Assembly (NCBI RefSeq): GCF_021390425.1
Contig: NZ_JAJUWY010000001.1
Span: 62,001-126,000 of the forward strand
DNA: 64,000 nt
Direction of reading: 5' to 3'
From: Lysobacter sp. GX 14042
Lineage (GTDB): Bacteria; Pseudomonadota; Gammaproteobacteria; Xanthomonadales; Xanthomonadaceae
Part shown: piece after piece, positions 16,430 to 27,890 of the stretch
How positions within the stretch are numbered: the stretch's first letter is position 1
Layout: each line of letters starts with the position of its first letter
Notes under the pieces: model-generated
What the model saw: the letters and a program-made list of their open reading frames with translations, nothing else
What the model was told of the DNA's origin: nothing
Database searches by the model: none
Position numbers and translations under genes: made by a program

Positions 16430-16996
16430 TCAGTCCGCGGCGCCGCCGGCCTCGCCGGTGGCGGATCCACCTCCGGACGCGTCCGCCGCCTCGAGCGCTT
16501 CGCTGATCCGGGCTTCCATTCCGTGAAGGTCGGGTACCAGCGCCTTCTCCTCGTTGAGCACCACCCGCGCCAGCACCAGCGGGGGCAGCGCGACGCCCGC
16601 GGCCTCCACTTCCAGCGCGCTCCGCGACACCGTGACCAGCCGCGGGAAGCCGCTGCTGAGGATCGCGAAGTACGGCAGCCCCGGGCGCGCGCCCAGCGCC
16701 TTGAGCACCAGCACCTTGGTCCCGAGATCGGTCCGCTCGTCGCCCGCGGCGCGGCCCCCGGCCATACGCGCGGCGGCGACCAGCGGTACCGGCCAGCCAC
16801 GCCACCGGATGCGGCCGAGCAGCCATTCCGGGGCATCGGCCACGGGCTCGGGTTCGGCGTAGGACAGCACCTCGGCGATCGACGCGTTCGGCAGCAGCAG
16901 GCGTGCGCCCGCGACCTGGATCAGGACTCCGCGGATATCCCGTTGTCCGTCGCGGGCGGCGGCGCCGGGCGCGCCGGGGTCGTGTGGAATGTTCAT
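16430..16996 (-). CDS. chpC: CheW-like coupling protein of the Pil-Chp system
   Basis: 188 residues with a CheW-type domain: GVLIQVAGARLLLPNASIAEVL at about 23-44 (first beta barrel), LLGRIRWRGWPVPLV, and SRSALEVEAAG. CheW domains couple receptors to the kinase. Its position at the end of the pil-chp operon matches chpC of Pseudomonas and Xylella. The ATG overlaps the chpB-like stop in an ATGA quartet (16993-16996). The last 25 residues are a low-complexity Gly/Ala tail. Confidence 0.85.
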   Translation of the reverse strand: MNIPHDPGAPGAAARDGQRDIRGVLIQVAGARLLLPNASIAEVLSYAEPEPVADAPEWLLGRIRWRGWPVPLVAAARMAGGRAAGDERTDLGTKVLVLKALGARPGLPYFAILSSGFPRLVTVSRSALEVEAAGVALPPLVLARVVLNEEKALVPDLHGMEARISEALEAADASGGGSATGEAGGAAD

Positions 16997-18288
16997 GCGG
17001 ACTCTCCGCCGCCGGGCCAGCGATCGGCGATGCGGGCGGCAAGCTGGACCGGGGTCGCGGTGTCGCCACCGCGGTTCTTCAGCGCCAGTGACGCCGCGGG
17101 GTCATAACAGCCCTCGGCGACCTGGCCCACGACCAGTGCGCCGGCCAGGCGCTGCTTCATCAGGCCGTCGACCAGGGTGGGGTCGCTGCCGCTGAGCAGG
17201 ACCACCGCGCTGTCGCCCGGCGGCAGCACGTCGAGCAGTTCGCCGCCCGTGGTGAAACGGGGGCCGTCCGGCGTCATCGCCAGGCCCAGCTCCGGGGGCA
17301 CGATATGGACCACGCCACGCTCCAGCGGCGCGCCGTGCTGTGCCAGGGTCACCGGCAGCGGGCTGATGCGCTGCATCTGCGCGACCAGCTTGTCGTAGCG
17401 CGCGCCGTCGAGCTGCTGGCGGACCAGCACGGGCCGCGGCAGCGTGGGCGGCAACGCGCCGAGCAACTGGCGTACCGCGTCGGGGCCACCGATTCCGGCC
17501 AGTACGACGACGGCACCGGATGGACCGGCTGCGGGCGGCGCATCGTCGACCAGCTGCAGCCCCGCGATACGCGACTCCAGGATGTCCAGGTCACGTTCGA
17601 AGCGGCCCCTGGCCTCGGCCTCGTCGGCGCCGCCGGGCGCCATGCCGGCGCCATCGTCAAGGCTGAGCACCTCGGGCCGCCGCGCGGCCGTTTCCATTTC
17701 CGCTCCCGCTTCCGCTTCCGGCACCGGCTCCCGCGACACCGGACCGGATGCAGGCTCCGGAGGGAACGCGGGTGCCGGCTCGAAGCCCTCGTCGCCGGAC
17801 TCCGCCAGCACCGGATCGAAGGGGCTTGCAGCCGGTTCGGGTTCGGCCGCCGGCACAGCGGGTTCCGGCTCCGGCGCGGGCGGCTCCGGCATCCCGCCCG
17901 GCCCGCCACCCGCTGCGGCGTCTTCCTCGGGCTCGTGCCCGGGCGGCAGCACGCTGCCATGGCGCTGCAGTTTGGCGACCAGGTGGCGCTGCCAGCGCGC
18001 GACCTCCCAGCCCTCGCGCCCCGCGGCGAGTTCGGCCTCCTCGTAGACCACGTCCACCGCCGGATCGAACAGCACCGGATCGAACCGTTCCAGCGCCTCC
18101 TCGACCTGCGCCTCCAACGCGACCAGCACCAGCTGCGGCGCCGCGGCGACCAGTGCCTCCGGCTCCAGTTCCCCCGGGTCGGCTTCGAGCACGCAGTCGA
18201 CGGCCGCTTCCTCGATCACCGCGCGCAGGCGGTCGCGGGCGGGGCCCGGACGGGCAAGCAGGGCGACACGCACCGGTTCAGCGGCCAT
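16993..18288 (-). CDS. chpB: CheB-like protein of the Pil-Chp system, catalytically degenerate
   Basis: 431 residues. Residues 5-110 look like a decayed receiver: no acidic pair after the first strand, and LVLVALEA where the phospho-Asp belongs. Residues 118-225 are a Pro/Glu-rich linker. Residues 258-425 align with the CheB methylesterase, but the Ser motif GASTGG reads LAGIGG (263-268), the His motif QHM reads QQL (291-293), and the Asp motif GxGxDG reads GSDPTLVDG. All three triad residues are therefore missing, which suggests a structural or regulatory role rather than demethylation of PilJ. It overlaps chpA by 11 nt. Confidence 0.82.
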   Translation of the reverse strand: MAAEPVRVALLARPGPARDRLRAVIEEAAVDCVLEADPGELEPEALVAAAPQLVLVALEAQVEEALERFDPVLFDPAVDVVYEEAELAAGREGWEVARWQRHLVAKLQRHGSVLPPGHEPEEDAAAGGGPGGMPEPPAPEPEPAVPAAEPEPAASPFDPVLAESGDEGFEPAPAFPPEPASGPVSREPVPEAEAGAEMETAARRPEVLSLDDGAGMAPGGADEAEARGRFERDLDILESRIAGLQLVDDAPPAAGPSGAVVVLAGIGGPDAVRQLLGALPPTLPRPVLVRQQLDGARYDKLVAQMQRISPLPVTLAQHGAPLERGVVHIVPPELGLAMTPDGPRFTTGGELLDVLPPGDSAVVLLSGSDPTLVDGLMKQRLAGALVVGQVAEGCYDPAASLALKNRGGDTATPVQLAARIADRWPGGGESA

Positions 18289-21200
18289 GGGCGCGGTCCG
18301 TCCCCAGCAGTTCCAGCACGTTGCGCATGAGTTCCGGCTCCTGGTAGGGCTTGCCCAGGTAACGCTCCACGCCCAGGTCGATCGCGCGCTGGCGATGCTT
18401 CTCGCCGGTACGCGAGGTGATCATGATGATCGGGATCTCCTGCAGGCGCGGGTCGGCCTTCATCTGGGTGGCCAGCTCGTAGCCGTCCATGCGCGGCATC
18501 TCGATGTCCAGCAGCATCAGGTCCGGCACCTGCTCGGCCAGGCGCTCGAGCGCGTCGACGCCGTCCTTCGCGGTGACCACCTCCAGATTGTGGCGTTCGA
18601 GCACGCGTCCGGTGACCTTGCGCATGGTGACCGAGTCGTCGACCACCATGACCAGCGGGACCGGACGCCGCCCGTCGCCATGGGCCGGCGCCGGGGCGGC
18701 CGGCAGCGCGGCATGGCGGCGCACCAACGGGGCCACGTCCAGGATCACCACCACCCGGCCGTCACCCATGATGGTGGCGCCGAAGATGCCCGGGATCGAG
18801 GCGACCTGCGGGCCGACCGGCTTGACCACGATCTCGCGGTTGCCCAGGACCTGGTCCACGGTCACCGCGGCGTGCAGCTCGCCGGCGCGGATCAGCAGCA
18901 GCGGCATCTGCAGCTGGCCTTCCCCGCGCACCGGCGCGCTGCCGGCCAGCAGGCCCAGGTCGTGCACGGTGTATTCGTCGCCGCCGTAATCGTAGCTGGC
19001 CGCGCGGCCACTGCGCTCGGCCTCCAGCAACTGCTCGCGCGGGATCCGGGCGACGCCGCGGACCGAGGCGATCGGGACCGCGAAGGTGGTCTCGCCCACC
19101 CGCACGAACACCGCCTGGGTGACCGCCAGGGTCTGCGGCAGGCGCAGGGTGAAGGTGGTCCCGCTGCCGGGGCGCGAGCGGATGTCCAGCGCCCCGCCCA
19201 GCTGGCGGACCTCGCTGGCGACCACGTCCATGCCCACCCCGCGGCCCGCCAGGCGGTTGACCTGGGTGGCGGTGGAGAAACCCGGCTCCAGGATCAGGGT
19301 GTCGAGTTCGGCGTCGGCCAGCACGGCGCCCGCGCGCAGCAGGCCGCGCTCCTCGCCGCGGCGGCGGATCGCCGCGCGGTCCAGTCCGCCGCCGTCGTCG
19401 GCGACCTCGATCACCACTTCCGAGCCTTCGCGGCGCACGAAGATGTTGACCACGCCCTCTTCGGGCTTGCCCGCCTGCCGCCGCTGCTCCGGCGATTCGA
19501 TGCCGTGGGCGACGGCGTTGCGGAGCATGTGCTCCAGCGGTGCGGTCATGCGCTCCAGGACGTTGCGGTCGAGCTCGCCCTGGGTGCCATCGAGCTTGAG
19601 CGCCACCTGCTTGCCCAGCTCCCCCGACGCCTGCCGGACAACCCGGCGCAGGCGCGGCAGCAGGTTGTCGAACGGCACCATGCGCGTGCGCATGAGGCCT
19701 TCCTGCAGCTCGGAGCTGACCCGCGACTGCTGCAGCAGCAGGGTCTCGTACTGGCGGGTCAGGTCATCCAGGGTCTGCTGCAGGCTGTCCTGGTCGGCGG
19801 CCGACTCGGCCAGCGCGCGCGACAGCTGCTGCAGGTCGGAGAAGCGGTCCAGCTCCAGCGGGTCGAAGGACTGTTCGCGCTGGTCGCCCTCGCGCTGGTA
19901 GCGGGCGACGATCTGCGCCTCGGTCTCCATCTCCAGCCGGCGCAGCTGGTCGCGGATGCGGGTGTTGGTGGCGGCCATTTCCGCGATCGCACCGCGGAAG
20001 GCGCCCAGCTGCTGCTCGAGCCGGGCGCGGTAGATCGCCACCTCGCCGGCGTAGTTGACCAGGCGGTCCAGCAGGTCGGCGCGGATGCGCACCTGTTCCT
20101 GCGGGGCGCGCACCGCGATGTCGTCCTCGTCCAGGGGCGCGGCCACCGGTTCGACCGGGGGCGACAGCGGGGCGAGTCCGGGGGTGTCCGCCGTCGGAAT
20201 CGCGCTGAGCGGCTCCGTGATCGGGACCGCCGCCGGCGCCGGGGCCGGTACCGCTGGCGCCTGTGCGGCCGCGGGAGCATCGGAGTCAGCGGCGATATCG
20301 GACGCCAGCGGAGCATCGGCTGCTTCCACGCCTGCCCGGTCCGGTCCGGATACTGCCGGTGCCGGCGCCGGTACCTCCCGCGACACGGCGGCCGGACGCT
20401 CGCCGCGTGCGCGCGCATCGAACTCCTCGATCAGCGCCTGCGGCAGGGCGATGGCCCGGCGGTCGCCGACCCGGCTGACCATGACATGCAGGCGGTCGAA
20501 CGCGGACTCCAGCAGCGGCACCCCGTCGGCGCCCAGCTCCTGGCGCTGGTCGACCACGGCCTCCAGCAGCGATTCCATGGCGTGGCCCAGCTCGCCGACC
20601 TCCATGATCCCGGCCATGCGCGCGCCACCCTTGAGGGTGTGCAGGTCGCGTTGCAGCCCGACCAGGAGTTCGCGGTCCTCCGGCGACTCGCGCAGGCCGG
20701 CCAGCAACCCGTCGGAATGGTCGAGAAGGTCCTTGCCCTCCTCGACGAAGATGTCCACCAGTTCCGGGTCCAGCTCGGCCAGGTCGAGCGGCTGCTCCGG
20801 GTCCTGAATCCGCACCTTCACAGGCGCGATGCCGGCCGTTTCCGGCTGCTCCGGCTCTTCCGGCTCCCCCTGCTCCTGGTGCTCCTGCGCGGCAGCCGCC
20901 TCGGCGGACGCGCGCTCACGCGCCAGCCGGTCGGCCTCGGCATATTCGGCCTCCAGGCGCGCGTACTCCGCCTCCTCTTCGGCAAGACGCTCGGCCTCGA
21001 GCCGCTCGTGCTCGGCGCGTTCTCTTTCGAGGCGCTCTGCCTCCAGACGCTCGACTTCGAGACGTTCTGCTTCGAGGCGCTCTGTCTCGACGCGCTCGGC
21101 CTCCAGCCGTTCGCCCTCAAGCCGCTCGGCTTCCAGGCGTTCTGCCTCGAGACGCTCGGCTTCGAGGCGCTCCGCTTCGAGGCGCCCTGTCTCGACGCGC

Positions 21201-24200
21201 TCGGCCTCCAGCCGTTCGCCTTCAAGCCGCTCGGCTTCCAGGCGCTCCGCCTCGAGAAGCTCCGCCTCGAGCCGTTCCACTTCCGCACGCGCGGCGGCAT
21301 CCCCGGCATCGTTGGCGCCGGCATCCGCGGGGGCCCGCTCCATGGGCTGCTCCATGGGCTGCTCCCCGGCGGTGCCGGCAGCGCCCGTCGCCACGTCCAG
21401 GTGCGCGCTCATGTCCACCGCGGTCAACCCTGCGTCCGGCTCCGCGGCACCGGCCTCCGGCTCGTCCTCCAGCTCCACCGGCATCACCGGGCGGACCGGC
21501 GGCAGGCTGTCGCGCAGGGCCTCCACGCGAGCCGCCAAGCCTTCGAACAGGGGGACGTGCGGGCGCTCCGACTCCAGTGCGGCAAGCGTCCGGGCGACGG
21601 CGTCGGCCGCCGCCGCGATCGCCGCCACGCCCTCGGCGCTGGCCGGCTGCCCGCTGCCCAGCAGCCGGCGTACATAGGCCTCCGCGGGCGAGGTGATGTC
21701 GGTGATCACCGGTACTTCGGTCATCGCCAGCGCGCCGTTGAGGGTGTGGATGGCGCGCTGGAGGCGGTCGTCGGCCGGTTGTGGCACCTCCCGCGAGGCC
21801 TCCAGCCAGCCGGCGATGGTGGCCAGGTGGCCGCCGGCCTCGGCAGCCAGGATCTCCAGCAGGACCGCGTCGACGGCAGCCGGGACATCCCGCGGGGCAG
21901 CTGCCTGCCCGGCGGCTCCGGCATCCGCGGCCGGGGCGGCGGCCGGGGGCTCCGCTGCCGGGGGCGCTTCGGCGGCCGCTGCGGCGGCTTCCAGCGGCCC
22001 GTGGTAGTGGGCTTCCTCGCCGGCGGCGACGCGCTCGGCGACCGCCTCCATTGCTTCCAGGTCCGCGGCCACGCCCTGCTCGCCCTGCAGGGCGGCGCGG
22101 AACTGCGGCAGCACCACGTGGGCCTGGCCGACCAGCGCCACGACTGCCGGACTGGCATCGCGACTGCCGTCGAGCACCCGGTTGAGCATGTTCTCGATCT
22201 TCCAGCTGAACTCGCCCAGCGCGCGCGCGCCGACCAGCCGGCCGCTGCCCTTGAGGGTGTGGAAGATGCGGCGGATCGGGCGCAGCTGCTCGGCATCGTT
22301 GGGCGCCTCGCGCCAGCCGTGCAGCAGGCCGCCGAGGTTCGCGACCTCCTCGTCGAGTTCCTCGAGGAAGACCTCGCGGATGTCATCGTCGATGTCCGCG
22401 CTGTGCTCGAAGCCGCCCACTGCCGGGGCCGCCGGCGCCGACAACGGGACGGCCTCCGCGTCCGCGTCCGTGGCCGTCGCCGCGGTCCCGGATCCGGCCT
22501 CCGGCAGGACGGGGACAGGCGTGTCGGCAGCGCCGGTTTCCGGCACCGCGATGACCTCCCCACCAGCGGGCTGTCGCGGGGATCCGGTCCCGTCGGCCAG
22601 GTCCATTCCCAGCGCCGCGGCCGCCCCGTCGCGGTCGGCGAAGCTCACCGGCGACTCGCCCTCTTCCTCGGGGCGCGGGGCCGGCACCGGCCAGTAACCC
22701 AGCCGCTCCAGGCTCTGGCGGGCGATGTCCAGGATCCGCTCGCGGCTCGGGCGCTGCTCGCGCAGGGCTTCCAGGTAATACTCGACGCTGGCCAGGGCGT
22801 CGGCCATGGTGTCGAGCTGGCGGCTGTTGGGCACGCGCTTGCGGTCCAGCAGCTCGACCTCGGTGTAGCGGCGGATACCCAGCAGGTAGTCGGCCGGCAG
22901 CGACAGGTCGAGGATACGCAGCGCACCGCCGACCTCGTCGAGCAGGCGCGGGATCTCGGCCAGCTCGGCGTGGTCCCAGCCGGTTTCGACGAAGGCGACG
23001 AAGGCCTGGCGGGCATCGCCGAAGTTGGCGATCGCCTCGCGCACCACGACCTCCAGGACGCGGCGCGACTCGGCTGCCATCAGGTCGGCATCGGCCCGGT
23101 CGTCGGGCAACCCGAGCCGGGCGACCTGCTCGTCCAGCGAGGCGTCGACGTAGAGCAGGGCGCCGGCGATGTCGAGCAGCGAGGCCTCGTCGGCCGGCTT
23201 CTGGCCGGCGACGATCTCGTGCATCGCGTCGCGCTGCTGCAGCACCACCCCGCGCGCCACGCCCAGGCCCATCATGCCCAGCGTGTCGCTGACCCGGCCC
23301 AGGGTCTCGACCTGCGGGCGCAGGTCGTCGACGCCGGTCTGGCCGGTGCGCAGGTGCAGGTCGAGCACGTCCTTGACCCGCAGCAGGTCTTCCTTGATCG
23401 CCGCGGACACGGTGTCCAGCAGCGCGCGGTTGCGGCCGCTGAGGCTGCCGCGGGCGTGCTCGATCTCCGATTCGCTGGGCAGCTCGGCGTCGAGCTCGAA
23501 AGTACGGCGCAGGTTGTCCAGCGCCGGGTGGCCGCCCTGGCTGTGGGCGACGTGGTAGAGCAGCTGGCGGGTGGGCTCGGCATTGGCCTCGGGGCTGCCG
23601 AAGCCGGTGTCGGCCAGCGCGCGGCGCGCCTCGCGCTCGACCCCGCTGAATGCCGCGCGCAGGGCGCGGGTCGGCTGCAGCGCGCCATCGCGCAATGCCC
23701 CGGCGACCGACGAGGCCACCCACAGCATCCGCCGCAGCGGCTCCACCGAGACCTGCGAGAGCAGCTCGTCGACGGTGGTGGCGAGTTGCTCCGGGTCGGC
23801 CGGCGCGCCGTCCTCGGGCCACTGTGCCAGCGCCTCGCGCAGCGCGCCCAGCGCCGGGCTCGGAGCCGGCCGGCCGCTGCCCGGCAAGGTGGGCTGGCGC
23901 GGTTCCGGCACCGGCAGGTCCTGCGGCAGCGGGCGGTCCAGGTCGGGCGCGAACAGGATGCTCTCGTTCAGCCCCGGCTCGCCGCGGGTGGCACGCAGCT
24001 CGTTGAGCAGCGGCAGCAGGACGATCGGGATGTCGCGGTGCCCGCCCTGCAGGCGCTCGAGGTAGTCAGGCAACTGCACCGCGCCGCGCATCAGCATCGC
24101 GCAGGCGTCGTCGCGGTCGTCGATCGAGCCGTGCACCAGCGCGACCGCCAGCCGCTCCATCTCCTCGGCGACCATCGCCGGGGCGTATAGCTCGATCATC

Positions 24201-24376
24201 CGCAGGGTGCCGTGGACCTGGTGCAGCAGGCCGGCGCACACCCGCATGCGCTCGACGTCCTCCGGAGCCTGGGAGAAAGCCTCGATCTCCTCGCGGGCAT
24301 GCCGCAGGGTCTCGTCCAGCTCGGGCTTGATCCAGCCCAGGGTGGTGGTGTCGATAGCGTCGCGCATCACTGTCAT
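18278..24376 (-). CDS. chpA: Hybrid chemosensory histidine kinase ChpA/PilL
   Basis: 2032 residues, the hub kinase of type IV pilus chemosensing. Histidine phosphotransfer domains are recognisable near residues 55 (HQVHGTLRM), 707 (HTLKGSGRL), 877 (HTLNGALAM) and 1245 (HTLKGGARM), with more divergent ones between. Residues about 1030-1160 are a LEAER-type charged helix. Then come a dimerisation segment near 1440, an HATPase with [11 protein letters not shown] near 1622 and RGVGMDVV, a CheW domain near 1755, and a C-terminal receiver with VVDDS near 1905 and [11 protein letters not shown] near 1957. It passes phosphate to PilG and PilH. Start ATG 24376; an ATG at 24367 is also possible. Confidence 0.95.
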   Translation of the reverse strand: MTVMRDAIDTTTLGWIKPELDETLRHAREEIEAFSQAPEDVERMRVCAGLLHQVHGTLRMIELYAPAMVAEEMERLAVALVHGSIDDRDDACAMLMRGAVQLPDYLERLQGGHRDIPIVLLPLLNELRATRGEPGLNESILFAPDLDRPLPQDLPVPEPRQPTLPGSGRPAPSPALGALREALAQWPEDGAPADPEQLATTVDELLSQVSVEPLRRMLWVASSVAGALRDGALQPTRALRAAFSGVEREARRALADTGFGSPEANAEPTRQLLYHVAHSQGGHPALDNLRRTFELDAELPSESEIEHARGSLSGRNRALLDTVSAAIKEDLLRVKDVLDLHLRTGQTGVDDLRPQVETLGRVSDTLGMMGLGVARGVVLQQRDAMHEIVAGQKPADEASLLDIAGALLYVDASLDEQVARLGLPDDRADADLMAAESRRVLEVVVREAIANFGDARQAFVAFVETGWDHAELAEIPRLLDEVGGALRILDLSLPADYLLGIRRYTEVELLDRKRVPNSRQLDTMADALASVEYYLEALREQRPSRERILDIARQSLERLGYWPVPAPRPEEEGESPVSFADRDGAAAALGMDLADGTGSPRQPAGGEVIAVPETGAADTPVPVLPEAGSGTAATATDADAEAVPLSAPAAPAVGGFEHSADIDDDIREVFLEELDEEVANLGGLLHGWREAPNDAEQLRPIRRIFHTLKGSGRLVGARALGEFSWKIENMLNRVLDGSRDASPAVVALVGQAHVVLPQFRAALQGEQGVAADLEAMEAVAERVAAGEEAHYHGPLEAAAAAAEAPPAAEPPAAAPAADAGAAGQAAAPRDVPAAVDAVLLEILAAEAGGHLATIAGWLEASREVPQPADDRLQRAIHTLNGALAMTEVPVITDITSPAEAYVRRLLGSGQPASAEGVAAIAAAADAVARTLAALESERPHVPLFEGLAARVEALRDSLPPVRPVMPVELEDEPEAGAAEPDAGLTAVDMSAHLDVATGAAGTAGEQPMEQPMERAPADAGANDAGDAAARAEVERLEAELLEAERLEAERLEGERLEAERVETGRLEAERLEAERLEAERLEAERLEGERLEAERVETERLEAERLEVERLEAERLERERAEHERLEAERLAEEEAEYARLEAEYAEADRLARERASAEAAAAQEHQEQGEPEEPEQPETAGIAPVKVRIQDPEQPLDLAELDPELVDIFVEEGKDLLDHSDGLLAGLRESPEDRELLVGLQRDLHTLKGGARMAGIMEVGELGHAMESLLEAVVDQRQELGADGVPLLESAFDRLHVMVSRVGDRRAIALPQALIEEFDARARGERPAAVSREVPAPAPAVSGPDRAGVEAADAPLASDIAADSDAPAAAQAPAVPAPAPAAVPITEPLSAIPTADTPGLAPLSPPVEPVAAPLDEDDIAVRAPQEQVRIRADLLDRLVNYAGEVAIYRARLEQQLGAFRGAIAEMAATNTRIRDQLRRLEMETEAQIVARYQREGDQREQSFDPLELDRFSDLQQLSRALAESAADQDSLQQTLDDLTRQYETLLLQQSRVSSELQEGLMRTRMVPFDNLLPRLRRVVRQASGELGKQVALKLDGTQGELDRNVLERMTAPLEHMLRNAVAHGIESPEQRRQAGKPEEGVVNIFVRREGSEVVIEVADDGGGLDRAAIRRRGEERGLLRAGAVLADAELDTLILEPGFSTATQVNRLAGRGVGMDVVASEVRQLGGALDIRSRPGSGTTFTLRLPQTLAVTQAVFVRVGETTFAVPIASVRGVARIPREQLLEAERSGRAASYDYGGDEYTVHDLGLLAGSAPVRGEGQLQMPLLLIRAGELHAAVTVDQVLGNREIVVKPVGPQVASIPGIFGATIMGDGRVVVILDVAPLVRRHAALPAAPAPAHGDGRRPVPLVMVVDDSVTMRKVTGRVLERHNLEVVTAKDGVDALERLAEQVPDLMLLDIEMPRMDGYELATQMKADPRLQEIPIIMITSRTGEKHRQRAIDLGVERYLGKPYQEPELMRNVLELLGTDRAHGR
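20990..21290 (-). repeat. Tandem repeats coding a charged LEAER helix in chpA
   Basis: About 60 pentads or near-pentads of Leu-Glu-Ala-Glu-Arg type. Within it a 105-nt unit is duplicated: CTGTCTCGACGCGCTCGGCC starts at 21082 and again at 21187, and the following about 70 bases are nearly identical. This corresponds to 35 residues ([13 protein letters not shown]...). The repeat separates Hpt domains and looks like a rigid single-helix spacer. Confidence 0.85.
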
Positions 24377-24460
24377 CGTTCATCCCCGCCGGCCGCGGGG
24401 CCGGGCGCCGGCCGTGCCGCCCGGCGGGTATGGCTGTTCATCCGTCTGCCCGGCCCCCGG

Positions 24461-26482
24461 TCAGGCCGGAAGCTTGAAGTCGGCCACCGAGCGACGCAGG
24501 TCGGCGGCCAGCTGCGCGAGGTTGCCGATGGACTGGGCCGTCTGGTTGGCGCCCTGGCTGGTCTGCGAGGTGATCTGCTGGATCGTGCTCATGGTGCGGG
24601 TGATGTTGGCGGCCGCGCCGGACTGCTGCTGCGCCGCCTGCGAGATCCCCTGGATCAGCCCGGACAGGTCCGAGGACACCTTCTCGATCTCGCCCAGCGC
24701 GGTGCCCGCGTCCTCGGCCAAGCGCGCGCCGGCGACCACTTCCGAGGTGGTCTGCTCCATCGAGCTGACCGCCTCGTTGGTGTCGGCCTGGATGGTCTGC
24801 ACCAGCGACTCGATGCGCTTGGTCGCGTTGGAGGAGCGTTCGGCCAGCCGCTGCACTTCGTCGGCGACCACCGCGAAGCCGCGGCCGGCCTCGCCGGCCG
24901 AAGCCGCCTGGATCGCCGCGTTCAGCGCCAGGATGTTGGTCTGCTCGGAGATGTCGTTGATCAGCTCGACGATCGAGCCGATCTCCTGCGAGCTCTCGCC
25001 CAGGCGCTTGATGCGCTTGGAGGTTTCCTGGATCTGGTCACGGATGTTGTCCATGCCCTGGATCGTCTGGCGCACCACGCCGGCGCCGGTGGTGGCGATC
25101 TGCACCGAGCGCTGCGCCACGTCGGCGGACTCGGCGGAGTTCTTCGACACCTGGTCGATGCTGGCGGCGATCTCGCTGATGCGGCTGGAGGCGGAGGTGA
25201 TCTCCTGCGCCTGGTGCTCGGCGGCCTCGGCCAGGTGCATGGCGGTGGCCTGGGTCTCCTGGGCGCTGGCGGCGACCTGCACCGAGGTGTCGGTGATGGT
25301 CTGCACCAGGCTGCGCAGCTGCTCGATGGCGAAGTTGATCGAGTCCGCGATCGCCCCGGTCACGTCCTCGGTGACGGTGGCCTTGACGGTCAGGTCGCCT
25401 TCCGCGAGCGAGCCCATCTCGTCCAGCAGGCGCATGATCGCCTCCTGGTTGCGGTCGTTGAGCTCCTTGGTGGTCTCGTAGCGCGCCTGCTGCTGGCGGT
25501 TGAGCGAGAACAGCAGGCCGCCGATGGCCAGCAGCGCGAAGGCGCCGGAGACGATCGAGATCCAGATGTTGCCCAGCAGGCTGGTATCGCGCATCGAGCC
25601 GAAGGCGGTGAAGGCGTCGAACAGCGAACGCGCCTCGTCGAGCAGGCTGTCGGAGCCGGAGGTGATCGCGTCGGCCGCGGCCTGGGCGGCGAACAGGGCA
25701 TCGGAGGAGGCCAGGATCGCGTCGAGGTCGGTCTTCATTTCCGCCCACAGCGCCTCGGCCTGGCCCAGCGCCTCGACCGCGCCGGCGTTGGACAGCGCGG
25801 CGATGCCGGAGGCCTCGTCACCCGAGCGCAGGCCGGCCAGCACGTTGCCGAACACCGAGGCGTCGCGGGCCAGGCCGTCGCCGGCCGCGGTGGCCGCCGC
25901 GCCGCCGGCACGGATCTCGGTCACCCGGCGGGCCATGGTGCCCGACAGCACCACCTGGCGCAGCGCGTAGTAGACCTGCGAGGACGGCGAGCCACTGGTC
26001 GACATCGCGCGTACCAGCTCGTCCAGGCGCGCCTGCAGTTGCGGCACCTCGGCGGTGAAGCTGTCGGCCCTGCCGGCCAGGCCCAGAACCGCCTGCTGGC
26101 TTCCGGCGAGCTGCTCGGCGCTGTGCTCGAGCGGTGCCCAGGTGGCGTTGGCCTGTTCGATCGGGCCTGCCACGCCCGGCGTCTCGCCGAACTGCCCGGT
26201 CAGCTGCGCCAGGGTGCCGTCGATCTGCCCGCGAGTATCGTTGAACGCGCCGAACGCGGCCGCGTCGCCGCCGACCGCTTCGCGCGCCTGCACCGCCAGC
26301 TGCTGCGAGTACACCCGCAGGTCGGAGGCCGCGGTGCTGGCCCCGCCCAGCCGCGCGCCCTTCCAGGTGGCGTAGCCGGTATTGAGGCCGAACACGAGCA
26401 CGGCCAGCGCGAGCAGCACCAGCCAGGTATTGACGCCGGCATTGCGGACCTTGCCGGCCATGGAGTTCATATCAGTGCTCAT
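24461..26482 (-). CDS. pilJ: Methyl-accepting chemotaxis protein PilJ
   Basis: 673 residues. Membrane helix 1 at about 18-36, a roughly 260-residue periplasmic sensor region with PilJ-type helical repeats, membrane helix 2 at about 300-320, HAMP, then a cytoplasmic signalling coiled coil. The conserved hairpin tip reads [19 protein letters not shown] followed by [21 protein letters not shown]. It is the receptor of the type IV pilus chemosensory array, working with PilI, ChpC and ChpA. Start ATG 26482; the pilI stop lies inside it (11-nt overlap). Confidence 0.96.
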   Translation of the reverse strand: MSTDMNSMAGKVRNAGVNTWLVLLALAVLVFGLNTGYATWKGARLGGASTAASDLRVYSQQLAVQAREAVGGDAAAFGAFNDTRGQIDGTLAQLTGQFGETPGVAGPIEQANATWAPLEHSAEQLAGSQQAVLGLAGRADSFTAEVPQLQARLDELVRAMSTSGSPSSQVYYALRQVVLSGTMARRVTEIRAGGAAATAAGDGLARDASVFGNVLAGLRSGDEASGIAALSNAGAVEALGQAEALWAEMKTDLDAILASSDALFAAQAAADAITSGSDSLLDEARSLFDAFTAFGSMRDTSLLGNIWISIVSGAFALLAIGGLLFSLNRQQQARYETTKELNDRNQEAIMRLLDEMGSLAEGDLTVKATVTEDVTGAIADSINFAIEQLRSLVQTITDTSVQVAASAQETQATAMHLAEAAEHQAQEITSASSRISEIAASIDQVSKNSAESADVAQRSVQIATTGAGVVRQTIQGMDNIRDQIQETSKRIKRLGESSQEIGSIVELINDISEQTNILALNAAIQAASAGEAGRGFAVVADEVQRLAERSSNATKRIESLVQTIQADTNEAVSSMEQTTSEVVAGARLAEDAGTALGEIEKVSSDLSGLIQGISQAAQQQSGAAANITRTMSTIQQITSQTSQGANQTAQSIGNLAQLAADLRRSVADFKLPA

Positions 26483-27098
26483 GGTGTTCCTCGGGTGTGT
26501 TGCCGCTGGCGCTGGTGTGCGGGCGGGCCAGCTCGCAGGCGGCCTGCCGGAATTCGGGGGTGCGGGTCAGCCGTTCCAGGCTGAACACGCCCCAGTCGTG
26601 ACCATCCAGGCGGAAGCCCTGGTCGATGAAGTGGGAGTAGCGGCCGGCCGGGATGCCGGAGGCGGCCAGCACCGGCCCGTCCAGGCGCTGCGCCGGGACG
26701 AAGCTGCGCTGGCCGAACAGCTCGTCGATCAGCACCGCGACATCGCCACCGTCCTGGCGCACCAGCAGCATCCGCTGGGCCTCGTGCAGGACGGTGCGCC
26801 CGCCTTCCAGGAACTGCTTGAGGTCGGCGACCGGCAGCAGGTTGCCGCGCACGTTGGCCAGCCCGAGCATCCACGGCTGCGAGCCGGGGACCGGGGTGAC
26901 CTGCGGCAACGGCAGGATCTCGACCACCTCGTCGAAGCCCGACGCCAGCCGGCGGCGGCCGATGCGGTAGCCCACGCCGCGCCACAGCCCCGGCGCCTCC
27001 AGCTGCTCGGGCAACCCGGCGACGTGCCCCAGGCTGCGGTGCTCGTAGTCGAGCAGGATCTCGAAGGCGTCCAGTGCCATGGCGGCGAGCCCGGTCAC
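26472..27098 (-). CDS. pilI: CheW-like coupling protein PilI
   Basis: 208 residues. A CheW domain is clear: [25 protein letters not shown], then [19 protein letters not shown], the family core. It bridges PilJ and the kinase ChpA. The start is GTG at 27098, overlapping the pilH stop as GTGA. An in-frame ATG at 27080 would shorten it by six residues. The position pilH-pilI-pilJ is standard. Confidence 0.93.
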   Translation of the reverse strand: MTGLAAMALDAFEILLDYEHRSLGHVAGLPEQLEAPGLWRGVGYRIGRRRLASGFDEVVEILPLPQVTPVPGSQPWMLGLANVRGNLLPVADLKQFLEGGRTVLHEAQRMLLVRQDGGDVAVLIDELFGQRSFVPAQRLDGPVLAASGIPAGRYSHFIDQGFRLDGHDWGVFSLERLTRTPEFRQAACELARPHTSASGNTPEEHHEH

Positions 27099-27460
27099 GG
27101 CTCCAGCAGCGCGTTGATGCGCGCGACCAGGTCGTCCTCGCGCGGCGGCTTGACGATGTAGTCCCGGGCGCCCTGGCGCAGGCCCCAGGCCTTGTCGGTC
27201 TCCATGCCCTTGGTGCTGACGATCAACACCGGGATCGAGCGGGTGTCGTCATCGCGCGAGAGCGCGCGGGTGGCCTGGAAGCCGTTCATGCCCGGCAGGA
27301 TGATGTCCATCAGGACCAGGTCCGGCCGCTCGCGGCGGCAGATCTCGATCCCGTCCTCGGCGTTGTCCGAGGCCAGTACGTAGTGCCCGTTGCGTTCGAG
27401 CAACTGGGTCAGGACCGCCGTATCCGTCGGCGAATCCTCGATCAGCAGGATGCGTGCCAT
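27095..27460 (-). CDS. pilH: Response regulator PilH (single receiver domain)
   Basis: 121 residues, one CheY-like receiver with acidic pocket LIEDSPTD, phospho-Asp52 in LVLMDIILPGMNG, the conserved Thr/Ser in LIVSTKG, and KPP. In Pseudomonas PilH opposes PilG and acts on retraction or as a phosphate sink. It lies 25 nt after pilG and overlaps pilI by 4 nt. The short LSRDDDTRSIPVL insert is typical of PilH. Confidence 0.93.
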   Translation of the reverse strand: MARILLIEDSPTDTAVLTQLLERNGHYVLASDNAEDGIEICRRERPDLVLMDIILPGMNGFQATRALSRDDDTRSIPVLIVSTKGMETDKAWGLRQGARDYIVKPPREDDLVARINALLEP

Positions 27461-27485
27461 GAATGCCCCACCCCCCTGGGGCCAG

Positions 27486-27890
27486 TCAGTGTGCGTTGTT
27501 GACGTGGGTACGGATCGCGTCGAGGAGCTCCTCGCGCGTGAACGGCTTGGTCAGGTACTGCTCCGAGCCGACGATCCGGCCGCGCGCCTTGTCGAACAGC
27601 CCGTCCTTGGACGAGAGCATGATCACCGGCGTGGCCTTGAATACCTGGTTGTTCTTGATCAGCGCGCAGGTCTGGTAGCCGTCCAGCCGCGGCATCATGA
27701 TGTCGACGAAGATGATCTGCGGCTGCTGGTCGGCGATCTTGGCCAGTGCCTCGAAGCCGTCGGTGGCGGTGACCACCTCGCAGCCCTCACGCCTGAGCAG
27801 GGTCTCGGCGGTCCGGCGGATCGTCCTCGAATCGTCGATGACCATGACCCGCAAGCCTTCGAGGCTGCCCTTGCGACCTACATCCTGCAT
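27486..27890 (-). CDS. pilG: Response regulator PilG (single receiver domain)
   Basis: 134 residues, a CheY-like receiver with acidic pocket VIDDS (19-20), phospho-Asp63 in IIFVDIMMPRLDG, and LTKPFTREELLDAI at the end. PilG is the output regulator that promotes pilus extension and, in Pseudomonas, cAMP signalling. It is the first gene of the pil-chp operon, starting at ATG 27890 across a 203-nt divergent gap from gshB, the arrangement found throughout xanthomonads and pseudomonads. Confidence 0.94.
   Translation of the reverse strand: MQDVGRKGSLEGLRVMVIDDSRTIRRTAETLLRREGCEVVTATDGFEALAKIADQQPQIIFVDIMMPRLDGYQTCALIKNNQVFKATPVIMLSSKDGLFDKARGRIVGSEQYLTKPFTREELLDAIRTHVNNAH

Noticed and set aside
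20990-21290. CRISPR-like look of regularly spaced repeats
   Set aside because: The units are codons of the LEAER helix in an intact kinase gene, with 15-nt periodicity and no spacers or cas genes.
18287-24190. A 1967-codon open frame on the strand opposite chpA, and similar long antisense frames opposite relA, hrpA, recQ and kup
   Set aside because: They are mirror products of high G+C third positions, have no domain motifs, are rich in His/Arg/Gln/Ala, and overlap genes with unmistakable families.
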